64,000 nucleotides of DNA, taken from positions 114,455,121 through 114,519,120 of the forward strand of contig CM038222.1 of assembly GCA_021442155.1 (NCBI GenBank), read 5' to 3'. Below the pieces are notes generated by a model. That model was not told where the DNA came from, made no database searches, and saw nothing but the letters and a program-made list of their open reading frames with translations. Below, in pieces: positions 1-13,047 of the stretch. Each line of letters opens with the position of its first letter. Position 1 is the first letter of the stretch. A program made the translations under genes and the position numbers. The stretch comes from Cymbidium sinense (Eukaryota > Streptophyta > Magnoliopsida > Asparagales > Orchidaceae).

Positions 1-670
1 ATAAATTGATTATTGAACATGACTCAACCACCAATTGAATCAAACCAAGCCAATCGGTCTCTTGACCCAAGTTGACCCAATTTGATCGAAAGGGCCAAAT
101 TGAGTCAAATCAAATCCTAAACCTAATTGATTGGAACCAATGTCTCTAATAATTCACAAATTGATTATTGAACATGATACAACATCTAATTGAATCCAAT
201 TTGGTCAAACCAACCCAATTGACCCACTTGACCCAAGTTGACCTAAAAGATTAAATTGAACCAAATCCTTCCCATTTCCAAATTAATTAAAACCACCTCC
301 TACAATCATTCTCAAATGATCAATTGAACCTAAACCAACCCTCTACCCAAGCCAATTTGGCCAACTTGACTAAATTGGTCAACTTAACTCAATTGACCTA
401 AATGAACCCACATGAGCCAAAATCAAATCCACTTCAAATTAAACCAAACCAATGGAACCAATACATTCCAAATCATCATTTGAGCACACCCAAACCCTTG
501 GTTTGACCCAATTTGACCAATTGAAACCCATTTGACCCACGTGGGTCAAATTGAGCCAAACCCATTCAAACCAAGTCCAAACCAAACCAAACTTGGCATG
601 ACTCATTTTTGGGTCACCATTGGTTAGCTCAAATGGGCCCAACCAAAGATGAACCTAGTTTGGGTCAAAA
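1..670 (+). repeat. Degenerate TTGACC-rich block of unit A
   Basis: Loose, non-periodic reiteration of TTGACCCAA, CAATTTGACC and GGTCAA words; about a dozen TTGAC[CT] cores on the two strands. It includes the 20 bp perfect palindrome TTTGACCCACGTGGGTCAAA at 531-550. Corresponding blocks occur in B (inverted), C and, weaker, D. The 67-residue minus-strand ORF over 439-642 is a by-product of this composition. Confidence 0.8.
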
Positions 671-1821
671 CCCATGAACCAACCCACCCAAATAGAGTAA
701 AATCCCCATTTGGATGGTATCACCTATTCCCCAAGCCATGACAACCACCCTTAGCTCGTGTTGGACACTATGAACACTGACCCAACCTGACCCAAGGTTG
801 TTGGGTTCAGCCTTGGGTCATGAGAGGGTGAGCTTACCCACAGCCCACCATTGGTTCACTTAGAGGATGAGGTACACTCCATGCCAACCCTTGCCATTGC
901 CTCAGCCTCTTAAGGTCCTCTGCCTCAATAGTCCACTACAATCTTTGGCCACCTACCATGACCAGATGATTGCCAAAGGCTAAGCCAATCTCAACCCTTG
1001 GTTCACTTGGGGAGGAGAGTATACTCCTCCCTATCCATTCAAACTTTATACAGACAATCCTTAGGTGATTTCAAGTAGTCCAGAGCTTCTCCGATCCCCC
1101 TAGTGCACCCCATCGCTAGTGAGACCGACTCCCATTCAAAATCGAGAGCCCCGTCCATCCAACCTCACATAAACTCCACCAAAATTAAATTAAGATCTCT
1201 CACACCTTCCCCAAGCTCCAGCGAGTCATAACAAATCAATCCCTGATCGATTTGATCATCGGAAGGCACTTCGATACCAACTCTAGTGAGCTTAACAAGG
1301 GCGTTTGGTCCACAGAGGCATCGATAGAGAGGCAGCTTGAGATCTTCTCAACAGGGCTTTGTCTCTTCAAGATAAAGCTACCTGAGTTGACAGATCACTG
1401 ATCATTAGCCCCGGTGAGGTAAAACTCTAAAAAACCATAGAAAATCTCCTAGGTGTTGGTATTTTGTGAAGTAAAGTGTGATTGCATGCAATTTTCACTA
1501 TAGGATCTCTTTAGATCTCCTCCTCACACATTTTAGAGTTGATCTCGATGTTCCATGAGCTCTGGTGAGCTTGGGTTCAGCGATGAAAGGCAGACGGTGT
1601 CCGTCTTCCAATGCTCGGGGGACAACGGATCATCAGCCATCCATTCCATGTGATTATAATAGACGATCGAGATTTAATCTGCTAGAAATCTTGATTTAAT
1701 CTAATAGGAATCATAGAATTAATCTCTGTCATCCGATTCGAGGTCGAACGGCCAGGACGAAATTGTGTTGGCCGCCACTGACTCAGTCGCCATGAGGGAT
1801 GTTTTAAATAGTCTATCCCAT

Positions 1822-1866
1822 GACGCCACGTAGAAAGCATCATCATGTCAGCTCCTGCGTGGCGCC
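1822..1866 (+). repeat. Conserved palindromic stem at the edge of the GC-rich island, unit A
   Basis: Arms 1,822-1,833 and 1,855-1,866 pair at 10 of 12 positions plus one G-T wobble, with a 21 nt loop. The inner GCCAC and GTGGC words are 29 nt apart, exactly as in unit C. Confidence 0.6.
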
Positions 1867-3264
1867 AATGGGTTAGGGGATTAATTAGGTGTTAAAAATT
1901 ATAATTAATTAGTAAGAACTTTAAAAATTCATTACTAATTATAAAAAAAATAAAAAAATATAAGTAAACCCATTTTGGAAAGGATAAATAGAGGAGAAAT
2001 TAATAAAATTAAAATTCCTAAGGTTTGATTAATGAATAGTGCATAATTAAGGTTTAAAATTTAGACTAATTACCTTAATTAAGGCATAATTACTTGGCCA
2101 ATTGATCATAATTTTGGTGGGTTAATCCCATGGGATGTCCTTTGTCTCCCATAACTTTCTTGGGATTTATTGGCTATACGATTTGGAGAATTTCAAATTT
2201 CAATCTTAATTATCCTCTTTAATCTATTTAATGATAATTAAAATTGGTAAATAGTAAAATTTCAATGATTGATGATGCTTAATCACTGTTGATAGTGGGA
2301 AATGATGAAGGAAAATTATTAATACTGCTTTCCTAGTTATTTTCCTAAGTGTATTTGCATGGGATGGTTAATTAATGCATGGTTTAGTTAAGGAATAATT
2401 AAGTAAATTAATGGAGAAATTAACTCAAATTAAAATGATAATTGCTCCAGATAATTCAATTTGAATTCATTGGTTCCTTTTTGTGTTTAATTACATAAAG
2501 ACCATTAAGGAAATTATGGTTAACCCATGGGTGTGGAAAAATCATATAAGTACTTAATTAGATTCTTCTTTAATCTAATTAACCCTTAAGCATGAGCCTC
2601 ATTGCATTAGGTCTTATTAAGTGCATTGCAGATTTTAATTTCTCTGTTTCATATCATTAGAGGCTCATGATTAAATGCTTAATCAAATTAAAGAAACTTA
2701 AGAAAAGGAAAGTAAACTAATTATTTAATGATTTTAACTTAACAAATCCATAAAATTTACTTAATTATTTTTCCTTAAACACATTAAGTCATTAATGTGG
2801 GATGGGGCAAAACAACAAATTCTATTTATCCTCTTTAAATGTAATAATTCAAATCCAAAATTAAACTTTATAACAGCTTTGGTTAATCTTGAATGATTTT
2901 ATTTAACTTGATTATCCTTAGAAAGTAATGTGGTTGAATGTATTATGTGGCAATGTTTAATCATTCCTTTCAATCATTATAAATTTGTATGTCATTTGAT
3001 CTAATGCATTGATATTTTCAAATAAAGGAATCAAATGAATATAATTATATATATGTAAGTTGCATGTGTTGGATTAATCCTATTATATATGTGGCTATTA
3101 TCACTAATAAATTTCAAAATTATTTATAAAATTATAAATTAATGATGAAGATTTAAATTGATGTTGGCTATGAATATTACGTGTGATTTACATTCACTTG
3201 TAGTCTAAACATGTTAAAGTATTGTTCTATTTTCATGATTTAGGTGTATGTTACATGTTTTTGA

Positions 3265-3390
3265 ATGGTAGTAAGTATATAGTTTGGACATCTCGGGAAT
3301 ACGAGGCTTTAAGTAGCCCCAAGGAGGTCTTAGATTATCTCACTTCTTTGGTTTTAACAACAGCACGTACTTACTTAATTTCAATCATAT

Positions 3391-3455
<65 letters not shown>

Positions 3456-3666
3456 TTTGGATAGATTTTTACTTTACATGAGTAAATAAAATTTCTAATA
3501 TGCACTCTTTTACATGATTTTCATTATCATGGTTGTGTATACATTTATGTGTATTTAAGATATCAAGTATATAGTCTAGAAATCCCGAGAATATGAGGCT
3601 TTAAGTAGCCCAAGGAAGTCTTAGATTACCTCACTTCTCTGATTTAACAATGGCATGTACTTGCTT
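3265..3666 (+). repeat. Two copies of the ~105 bp core repeat in unit A
   Basis: Copies at 3,265-3,376 and 3,561-3,666, about 295 bp apart. Shared words in order: AAGTATATAGT(T/C)T, GAGGCTTTAAGTAGCC, AAGGA(G/A)GTCTTAGATTA, CTCACTTCT, then a CA(T/C)GTAC end. Copy number of this core differs between units (2, 2, 3, 1 in A, B, C, D). Confidence 0.8.
3393..3450 (+). repeat. TA dinucleotide microsatellite
   Basis: Uninterrupted TA run between the two core repeats of unit A, not shared at this length by B, C or D. An apparent 80-residue ORF across it is an Ile-Tyr artefact. Confidence 0.95.
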
Positions 3667-4796
3667 AAATCTTTAATACATGTGTATGTGTACTTAGCTA
3701 AAGAATGGAATCCCTCTTTTCTACCAAAAATATATACATTAGTAATCATCCAAGTGTGCTAAAAATACATTACATGTGTAGGTATGAAAAGTTCAAAATC
3801 ATATGCATGCTATTGATGATGAAAAGGAATGATGTAATATTATCCATGTGATAGTAATAAAATTTAATTAATCTTAATATGACTTTCTTGTTTGAATATG
3901 ATTCTTTAAGATTAACCCAAATTTAAGATTAATAAAATATTTAATTAATCATTCACTAAAAGAAACCAAAATCATATTAACAAGCCTTTAGAAAATAACC
4001 TAGGATATGGATGAATGGGGTTAAACCCCTTTCTTCTCTTTACAATAATTAGATGCTAAGTAAACATCAAGTGAGACAAGAGAAAATATAAATTAAAATC
4101 CACCAACCCATTAATAACTTGAAATGAAACCATCCTTCATATTTAACTTAAATAATTCCAAACCTTAGACAATTATAATTCTAAAGCTTAGCTAAGACAT
4201 ACCACATTAAGCCTAAGCACACACATTAGAATACTAAGTCACCACTTTTAGCTCTAAGTTAGGATGGTTTATATTATATTATTGTGTTTTATTTTGTGAT
4301 GTAATATTTTAGAATGGATGTTAGGATTATTTATGTGTAGACTGGATATTAGGACATTATTAGCCTAATGATGTTTTCTATAGGGGATTTTGCTAAAGGG
4401 GTTGCTGAAATAAAAATAAGTTTAAATGCTTTTGCTTGCAGGTTGCTTATACCCCTTTACATAATCTACACTAAGATAGGTGGGCTTGGTTACTCATATG
4501 CATGGTGCTAAGTCTAAACTTATAAAATACAAATGCTTGGGTTAAATGATTGTTTAGCTAACATCTATTTTGCAGGTGTAGTTAGATTTTATTTTTCCAA
4601 ACATCTAATTTTGCAATAGGAATTAGGCTTAGTGCTATAGGGTTTAGGATGAGCCGTGGCTAGAAGGAAAAGTCCTGGGAGGCCTTGTGAAGCCTTGGAG
4701 CAAAACATAACCAAAAGGAGGAAAGAAAGATGAATAATTAATTCCCCCATAGCATTTATTCAATTATAAATATAAAATTTTATTGTAATCTAGGTT

Positions 4797-4803
4797 GTAT
4801 AAG
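4797..4803 (+). promoter_or_regulatory. TATA-type element of unit A
   Basis: GTATAAG, preceded by a segment conserved in all units (GGAATTAGG then AGTGCTAT and GGATGAGC about 180 bp upstream) and followed by conserved GTAGAG(C)TCAGCTA and GTACCTGGCC. The same position carries TATAAAGG in C and TATATAAAGG in D, so this is the likely start of R in an LTR reading. Confidence 0.6.
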
Positions 4804-6802
4804 AGTAGAGTCAGCTATCCAAATTTTCTCTTTTCTAGGGTATATGACGGTACCTGGCCGCACCGACCTTTTATTTTTTCACAAAATCAGTACATGTTTA
4901 ATTATTATGTTTAAATTGTGCAATAGAAATTACAAGATTTTCATAAGTTTCTTAAGTTTGATGATTGAATGTGTGGCCTGGATGTGGTAGGCTCTTTAGG
5001 GTAAATTTAATTTTTCTACCCACACTAGCAACTCATAACTAAATTTCAAAAATAACTCATAACCTCACTTTAAAGCTTAGGTTATAATCAAGATAATTAA
5101 AAGATTTAACAACCCCTTAGTTGAATAAGATATGTGACAACAATCATGCATAACATCTTGCTTCACTCAAGCATAGGGAGGGTCTCCACTCTTACACGAT
5201 AGGGGAATGCTTGACTTGTGAGGGCATCCCTTGTAGTGGGAACACCTCCTCCTACTGATTTAGCCAATAATCTAATTTCATCATGCATTTAAACATAATT
5301 ATCTATTGTGTTTTAATTTAGATGCCGAGTGGACACCACACAGATCTTAAGGGATACTTATTAAAGTGATCGGGTGTGACATTAAGTTATGATATATTAC
5401 CTTGAAAGATAGAAACATCACCCTACAATGGACCTAATCACCTAATAAGGACTCCTAATGTAGATGGGTATTCATATATACTTGAGATCTTTCTCCTACT
5501 TTACATGAAAAAAGTAAAGTAAGGTTTATTTTATGCTATGTTCTTTAGTTCCCTATGGAAGCAAGCTTCCATAGTTAATTGCATCCTAAGAAATTAGATT
5601 CCCTAAGAATACTCTCTATTAAAGTAGGCAATCATATCTCCAAAGATTTCAAGGCTAGACTATCAATGGATTAGTTATTTTTTGAAATTCAAGTAGGAAA
5701 ATTCAATTTAGAGAGACTTATTTTGGATTCCAAAGAAAGATAAGTAGGGAGTACTCATGATATTAGAATGCTTAGTGAGCACTCCAGCTTATTCTATGGT
5801 GAGGCTTTATATGTTTGAATGAGAGAGTTTATTTTAATTTGAGTTAAAATTTTTGTTAGAATGTTAGGGCTTACAATTCATCAACTTAAGATTATAGAAA
5901 TGTCTAAGATATGAGGATTTATACTCGTAGCTCGAAGGAAACAAGCAACCCCAGATCTTAAATCTAGAATGCTTTAGCACAAGATTAGAGCATGACCTAA
6001 ATCTAAGCGGAAAGGGGATACAAATACCTCCATAAGTGAGAATAAACCTATCCGACTCTTCTGGGCTTACAATTGCTTGGAGTGGCTGCCAGCTAACACC
6101 ATTTGTGATTCAAAACCATGTAGTTTGTTCTTATACATGTGCAAGATAGCTAGGCTTGTTATTTAATTTAGAAAGAAGACTAGAGTCCTAAACTTACTCC
6201 CTAAGAGACTAGAATATGATTGGTATGAAATCATGACTTAAGATAAATGCAAAATTTACAAATTTCATATCATTTTGACACATTCATTTGGACAAAGGCT
6301 TGGGAAAATTCATCTAAATGCATGATGAAATTGAGTTATTGGCCAAATCAGAGAGAGGAGGTGTTCTCCACCACGAGGGGGTGCTCTCATAGTTCAAGCG
6401 TTGCTTATAGTGTGAGAATGGAGACCCTCCTTATTCAAGAGTGAAATAAGATGATATGCATGATGTTAGACATTTAACATTCAGCTAAGGTGTTGCTAAA
6501 TCTTTTAAGTATCTTAATTATATCTCAGGCTTTAGAATGAAGTTGTGAGTTGCTTTAAATTTTTAATTATGAGTTGTTAATTGGGGTAAGAAAATTAATT
6601 TTATCCTAAGAGCCTACCGCATCCAGGCCACAAATTCAAACATCAAGCTTAAGAAACTATGAAGAAGATGCAATTTTTATTGCGCAATTTAAACATAACA
6701 ATCAAACATGTATAGATTTTGTAAAAGAATAAAAGGCCGATGTGCCTGGGTACCTCCGTACACTGGAAAAAAAAGAAAAAAATGGGAAGCCGAGCTCCAC
6801 CC

Positions 6803-6809
6803 TTATACA
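6803..6809 (-). promoter_or_regulatory. TATA-type element of unit B
   Basis: Minus-strand GGTTGTATAAGGGTGGAGCT context aligns with the TATA regions of A (4,797) and C (37,191), followed by the conserved GTACCCAGGCACA segment. Confidence 0.5.
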
Positions 6810-7925
6810 ACCCAGATTACAAAAAAATATTACAATTGAAATTGAATAAATTCTATGGGGGTCTTCATTCTTTGCTTTACTTTCTTCTTTGGATTTGATT
6901 TGAATTACTTTAAGGCTTCACAAGGCCTTCCAAGACTTTTCCTTCTAGCCACTGCTCATCCTAAACCCCATAGCACTAATCCTAATTCCTAAAAATTACA
7001 TTTTATATAAAGTAAAATTTAACTACACCTGCAAGATAGATGTCAGATAAATCATCCATACCAACCCAAGCAGTCATATTATATAGTTTGGACTTAGCAC
7101 CCTACACATGGGTAACCAATCCCAATTGTCCTAACATGGATTATGCTTAGGGGCATAAGAAACCTACAAGTATAAGCATTTATATTTATTTTAGCAGCCT
7201 CATTAGCATAATCCCCTATAAAAAATATCATTAGGCTAATAATAGCCTAACTTCCAGTCTACAAACAATAATTCTAACATCCAATCTAAAATATTACTTC
7301 ACAAAACAAAATACACCATCAATACATACACCATCTTAACCTAAAGCAAGAAGTGGTGACTTAGCATTCTAATGTGTGTGCCGAGGCTTAGTGTGGTACG
7401 TATTAACTAGGCTTTTACATTTATAATTATCTAAGTTTGAATTTATTTAATTTAACATGATGGGTGGTTTTACTTTAAGTTATTTAGAGGATATGCAAAT
7501 TTTAATTTGTATTTTTTTTATTTCATTTGATATTTACTTAGCATCTATTTGTTATAAAGAGAGGAAGAAGTTTAACCCCCTTCATCTTTATACTAATTTA
7601 TTTTCTAAAAGCATGTTATTATGATTTGGTTCCTTTTAGTGAATGATTTATTAAATATTTTATTGATCCTAAGTTTGAGTTAACCTTAAAGAATCCTATT
7701 CAACATGAAAGGCTTCTTAAGATTAATGTAATTGAATTGCCATCACATAGAATATGTTGACCCGTTCCTTTTCATCATTAATAGCATGGACATTACTTTA
7801 AATTTAACATACCTATACATGCAATATATTTGGCACAATTGAATGATTATGAATGCATATATTTTAGTAGAAAAGAGAGATTCCATTCCTTAGCTAAATA
7901 CACATACATATGTATTAGAGAGTTA

Positions 7926-8275
7926 AGTAGGCACGGGCCATTGTTAAACCAGGAATGTGAGGTAATCTAAGACCTCCTTGGGGCTACTTAAAGCCTCATG
8001 TTCCCGAGATGTCCAGACTTTATACTTTGCTCTCTTAAATACATATGAATGTATACATGAACACAAGAATGAAAGTCATGCAAAAAATTGTATTTTAATA
8101 AATTATTTACACATGCAAAGTAAAGTTCTATCCAAATTTTAGTACAAGTACAAATATAAATGAAATTAAATAAGTATGTGCCTTTGCTAACGAGAGAAGT
8201 CAGGTAATCTAAGACCTTCATGGGGCTACTTAAAGGCTTGTATTTCTAGGATGTCTAGACTATATACTTATTATC
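7926..8275 (-). repeat. Two copies of the ~105 bp core repeat in unit B
   Basis: Copies at 7,926-8,033 and 8,171-8,275 (about 245 bp apart), inverted relative to those in A and C. They carry the same GTCT(A/G)GAC, GAGGCTTTAAGTAGCC and GGTCTTAGATTACCT words on the minus strand. Confidence 0.8.
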
Positions 8276-10699
8276 ATTCAAACCTATGTAAACCCATACA
8301 TGAATAATAAAGATAAAACAATGCTTTAACATGTTTAGATTATAAGCACATGAAAGTCCTATGTAATATTCATGGCTAATATCAATTTAACTTTTCATTT
8401 ATAGTTATGAAAATAATTTTAGAATTTATTAGTAATAATAGCCACACATATAATAGGATTAATCTAACACATGTAACTTTACATAAGTATATTCATTTGA
8501 TTATTTGATTTGGAAGACATGAATGTATGGCGTCAAATGACATGCAACATTTATGGTGATTAAAAGGGAATAATTAAACAATTCTACATAATTCATTCAG
8601 CTATATTAATTCCTAAGGACAATTAAGTTGAATAAAATCATTTAAGGAAAACCAAAGCTTCTTATTAAGTTTGATTTTGGAGTTGGATTAATAAACTCAA
8701 AGAGGAGGAGATTTATTTGATATTTTTACCCCATCCCATGTTAGTGACTTAACATATTTAAGGAAATATGATTAAGTAGTTTTTATGAATTAATTAAGTT
8801 TGGATTTTTAAGCAAATGATTTATTATCCCTTTCCTAAGTGTCTTTAATTCAATTAACCATTTAATTATGAGCTTCCAATGATATGCAAATGAGAAATTA
8901 AAATTTCAATGCACTTAGAGACCTAATATAATTAAGCTCATATTGAAATATTAATTAAATTAAAGAATCTAGTTACGTATTGATTTTTCCACACCCATGG
9001 GTTAATCATAATATCCTCAAGGCTCTTTATGCTATTGAACACATAGAGAAGAACCCACAAATTCAGTTTGAATTAGCTAATCTAACCACCATTTTAATTT
9101 GATTTAATTTGGCAATTTAAATTGCTTAATTATCCTTAATTAAATTATGAATTAATTAATCCTCTCAAATGAAATGAACTTAGGGAAATAATTAGGAAGG
9201 GATAATCACTCCACTTCATCATTCCACTGTTACCAATGAGTAATCAAGTTTAATTAGTTAATTTTAGTATTTTGGAATTTTAAATAATTATTAAATCACT
9301 AAATGAGGGTGATTAGGGTTTAAAGTTCAAATTCCCCTAATTAAGTAGCTAGTAAACCCCAAAAAAATTATGGGAGGTAGAGGAGATCACATTAAATCAT
9401 TATTTCAAATTTGAGATCAACTGGTCAAGTAATTATTGCTTAATCAAGCTAATTAGGAAAAGTTTCAAACCATAATTAAGGACTATTCACTTTCAAACCA
9501 TAGGGAAACTATTTATATTAAATTCTCCTCTATTTACCCTTTCCAAAATGAGTTTACTCATATTTTAGGATTTATCTACAATCAATTATGATTTTTCAAA
9601 GTTATGAGTGATTAATTGCATTTTTAATCTTAATTAATCATTAATCCCACCGATGCCACGCGGGAGCTGACATGGTGGCCCTTTTCACATTATGTCGCAG
9701 GATTGGCTACTTAAACTATCTAACATGGCGTGCTATGTCAGCGGTGGCTGATGCACTTTCATCCCCGCTATCCGATCTTAGATCGAACGGTCAGGATTAA
9801 TCTTACAGTTCTTAATGGATTATATTGAGAGTTTCTATATGATTAATCATGGCTGTCCATTCCAATCAAGTGAAATGGATGGCAGGTGATCCTTCATCCC
9901 CTAAACACTAGAAGATGAACACCGTCCTCCCTCTTCTGCTTGATCTGAGCTCACCAGAACTCATGAGGCTTCGGGATCGACTCTAAAAGATTTAGGGAAA
10001 AGATTTAAGGATATCCTATGGTGGAAAACACACAAAATCATAAAACTCTTCATAAAAGACCAACTCCTATTGGATTTTCTATGATTTTCCAAAAGAAATA
10101 CCTTGTCTGAGCTCAAGAAGTGCGGTCCAATGACTGAGGTAGCATCATCTTGAAGAGATGAAGCCCTATTAAGAAGCTCATGAGTTTCCTTTTCACTGGT
10201 GGCTCTATGGACCAAACGCCTCTGCAATGCTCATCGGAGTTGGTTTAGGAGTGGTCTTCAGTGCTCGAATCGAATAAAAATTGATTCGTTTCACCTCATT
10301 GAAGCTTAGGGAAGGTGTGAGAGAAGTTAATTTGAATTTGGTGGTGTTTAGGTGAGGTTGGACGAAGAGGGGGCTCTATTTCGCTCAGGTTTGATGTTGA
10401 CGCTGATGGGGAGCTCTAGAGAGGATGGAAAAGCTTTAGGGATGCTCGTCTCGACTAACTGAAGCTTTGTGTGGGTTTGAAATGAGATGGGTAGGAGTAT
10501 ACCCTCCTCCCCAATTGATCCAATGGCTAGAATCAATCAGCTTTTGCCAGGCATTCGGCTAGCACAGGCTATCAGGGATGGTAGGAATCGGCTGAGGTGG
10601 ATTCTCTTTAGTGGCTGGAGGAAGGGAGTGGGCTGGCCATGTGTGTATCCTCTCCTCCAAGTGTTTTGATGGGGTGGCTTGGGTTAGCTCACCTCCACT

Positions 10700-11900
10700 T
10701 GAGCCATGGTTGAATCAGTTAGCTTTGGGTTAGGTTAGCTAGTGGTCCAAGTGTACAAATTGAGCTTAGGGTTGGGTGCCAAGGGTAGGGGAGTAGGTTT
10801 AACCCTCCAAATGGGACTTTCACATTTGGATGAGTTTATCCAATTGGTTTTAGCCTAATTTGGGTCAAGATGGGTTGGGTTTGATTTGCACTGACCCATG
10901 GTGACCCAAAGATGGGTCATGCTAAGTTTGGTTGGGTTTGGTATTGGTTTGAATGGGTTTGGCTCAATTTGACCCATATAGGTCAAATTGGGTTCATTTA
11001 GGTTAAGTTGACCAATTGGTTGAATTGGGTCAAATTGATAGTTCGATTTAGTTCAAATGATTATTTGGGATGTTTAGGTTCAATTGGTTTGAATTGAAGT
11101 GGATTTGAATTTGGCTCATATGGGTTCATATGGGTCAAATGGGCTAAGTTGACCAATATGATAAAATTAGCCAAATTGGATTGGGTAAGGGGTTGGTTTA
11201 GGTTCAATTGATGATTTGAAGATCATTGTAGGTGTTGGTTTCAATTAATTTGGATTTGGGAATGATTTAGATCAATTTTGCCCTTTAGATCAATTTGGGC
11301 TTAATGGGTCAATTGGGTTGGTTTGGTCAAATTGGGTTCAATCAAGGGCTTGATCATGTTTAATAATCAATTCATGATGGATTTGAGCCAATGGTTTCAA
11401 TCAATTGGGTTTGGAATGAGATTTGACTCAATTTGACCCTTTAGGTCAAATTGGCTCAAGGGGCCAATTGGGCTTGGTTAGATCCAATTGATGGTCAAAT
11501 CATGTTCAGTGGTTAGTTTATGATTGATTGGAGGTATTGATTTCAATCAATTGAGTTTAGAATGGAGTTTGATTCAATTTGGTTCATATAGGCTAATTGG
11601 GTCAACTTGGGTCAAGTGATCAAATTAGCTTGGTTTGACCTAATTGATTATAATTAAACAATCAAGTGTGATCAACAATCATTATAGAAGATATTGAATG
11701 AGTTGATTCAATCAGTTAGGAATGGGTTTGGTTCTAGGTCCTTTAGTATGGGAACCAAAAGATTTGAATTTTAGATTTGAAATTGGGGTTTGGGTGGATT
11801 AATGGATTTGGATTGACTTCAATGGGCTAACCAAAAGTAAATAATTTGATTTGAAAATTTGCTTGAAGCAAAGTTCATAAATAAGATTTAGATTGCATTT
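10700..11900 (-). repeat. Degenerate TTGACC-rich block of unit B
   Basis: Seen on the + strand as GGTCAAATTGGG and TTGGGTCAA words; inverted counterpart of 1-670. It contains the near-palindrome TTTGACC..GGTCAAA at 10,968-10,987 and TTGACCAATTGGTTGAA near 11,008. Confidence 0.75.
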
Positions 11901-12089
11901 GTTGTAAAGCTTAGAAATGATTATTTATGATAAAGCTTAAATAAGCTTAATCCCAAAACCCCTTCAGTCTCTAAGCTTTGGTTTACCTTCCCTTAGAAGT
12001 GTCCCATGACTAGGGAAGGCTAAATGTCTAGTGGATCCCTAAGTCTAAGAGAGGATGAGTCAATCCTCACTCCAAAAGTGAGGTCAACA

Positions 12090-13047
12090 TTGTCCTAAGC
12101 CTTTGTCCAAATCAATGTGTCAAAAAGATATAAAGAATTGTAAAAAATTTTAAATCTTAGTCTAAGTCATGTCTTCATGCCAGTCATGATCTAGTCTCTT
12201 AGGGAGTGAGTTTAAGACCCTAGCCTCTTTTCTAATTAAAAAATAGCCTAGCTATCTTGCACTTACATAAGACCTGCCTACATGGTTTTGAATCGCAGGA
12301 GGTGTTAGCTGATGGCCACTCCAGGGGGTTGTAAGTCCAGAAGAGTCAAGATGGGTTTGTCTTCTCTTATGGAGGTAAACCAATATATCCTATTTTTCAT
12401 TTAGATTTAGGTCATGATTTTAGCTTGTGCTAAAGCATCCTAGATTTAGGATTCGAGGTTGCTTGTTTTCTTTGAGCTATGAGTATAAGTCCTCACCTCT
12501 TAGGCATTTCCACAATCTTGTGTTGAAGGATTATAAGCCTTAGAATTTTAATAAAATTTCAACTTAAATGAAAATAAACAATCTCTTTCTAATATATAAA
12601 GCCTCATTATAGGGTAGACTGGAGCACTAATTAGGCTTCATAGTATCATGAGTGCTCCCTACTTATCTTCCTTCAAAATATAAAAATAAGTCTTTCGAAT
12701 TGAACTTCCCCACTTGGTTTTAAAAAATACCCAATCCTTTGATAGTCTAACCTTGAAATCTTTGGAGATACTTACTGACTACATTAATTAAGAGTTTTCT
12801 TAGGAAATTCCAATTTTCTAAGATGTAATTCTCTGCTTTACTTTTTCATGTAAAGTAGAGGAAAGATCTCTAGTATATACGAAGACCCATCTCCTTAGGA
12901 CTCTTTATTAGGTGATTAGGTCTATTGTAGGGTGATATTTCTATCTTTTGAGATGGTATATCATACCTTAATATCATACCCGATCACTTCAATAACTATC
13001 CCTTAAGATCTATGTGGTGTCCACAATGACTCCAAATTAAAACATCA
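12090..13047 (+). mobile_element. Long LTR-like unit A, 3' portion
   Basis: Continuation of unit A after unit B. It aligns with 37,700-38,703 of unit C: GTCTAAG(T)CATG, CTAGTCTCTTAGGGAGTG, CCAATCCTTTGATAGT, GGTGATTAGGTCTATTG, CCCGATCACTTCAATAA, and an end near CAAATTAAAACATCA. The inverted equivalent of this segment is B's 5,307-6,300. The precise 3' end is set only by comparison with unit C (about 13,047); no target duplication can be checked because the 5' end of A is outside the window. Confidence 0.7.

Larger units (their letters stand above)
1..5306 (+). mobile_element. Long LTR-like unit A, 5' portion (truncated by window start, interrupted by unit B)
   Basis: Unit A aligns collinearly with unit C: position 1 corresponds to about 32,095 there, so roughly the first 1.4 kb lie outside the window. 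Order on the + strand: a block dense in TTGACC/GGTCAA (1-670), a GC-richer island (about 715-1,870) with a palindromic stem, a long AT-rich stretch, two copies of a ~105 bp core (3,265-3,376 and 3,561-3,666), a TA microsatellite, and a TATA-type promoter near 4,797. Unit B breaks it at 5,306 and it resumes at 12,090. No ORF of note is present. I infer an LTR because of the promoter position, the TG...CA ends of sister unit C and its 5 bp target duplication. No second LTR or internal domain is attached to it. Confidence 0.75.
5307..12089 (-). mobile_element. Long LTR-like unit B, inserted in inverted orientation into unit A
   Basis: Read on the minus strand, B begins TGTTGACCTCAC (12,089 downward) and ends AAATTAAAACACA near 5,307, matching the start and end of unit C. 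It runs collinearly with A and C: TTGACC block (about 10,700-11,900), GC-richer island (about 9,640-10,680), AT-rich stretch, two core repeats (7,926-8,275), TATA box (6,803-6,809), 3' kilobase. Unit A sequence stops at its left edge and resumes at its right edge, as expected for a nested insertion. The only short direct repeat at the edges is ATTGT (5,305-5,309 and 12,089-12,093); it overlaps the ends, so the exact boundary is uncertain by 1-3 bp. Small ORFs inside (for example minus 9,961-10,227) have no counterpart in the other units. Confidence 0.75.

Noticed and set aside
3222..3464. 80-residue ORF at the first core repeat
   Set aside because: Ends in an Ile-Tyr run from the TA microsatellite and is not conserved in the second core copy or in other units.
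9961..10227. 88-residue minus ORF in unit B
   Set aside because: The corresponding segments of A and C contain stops and length changes in this frame; chance ORF.
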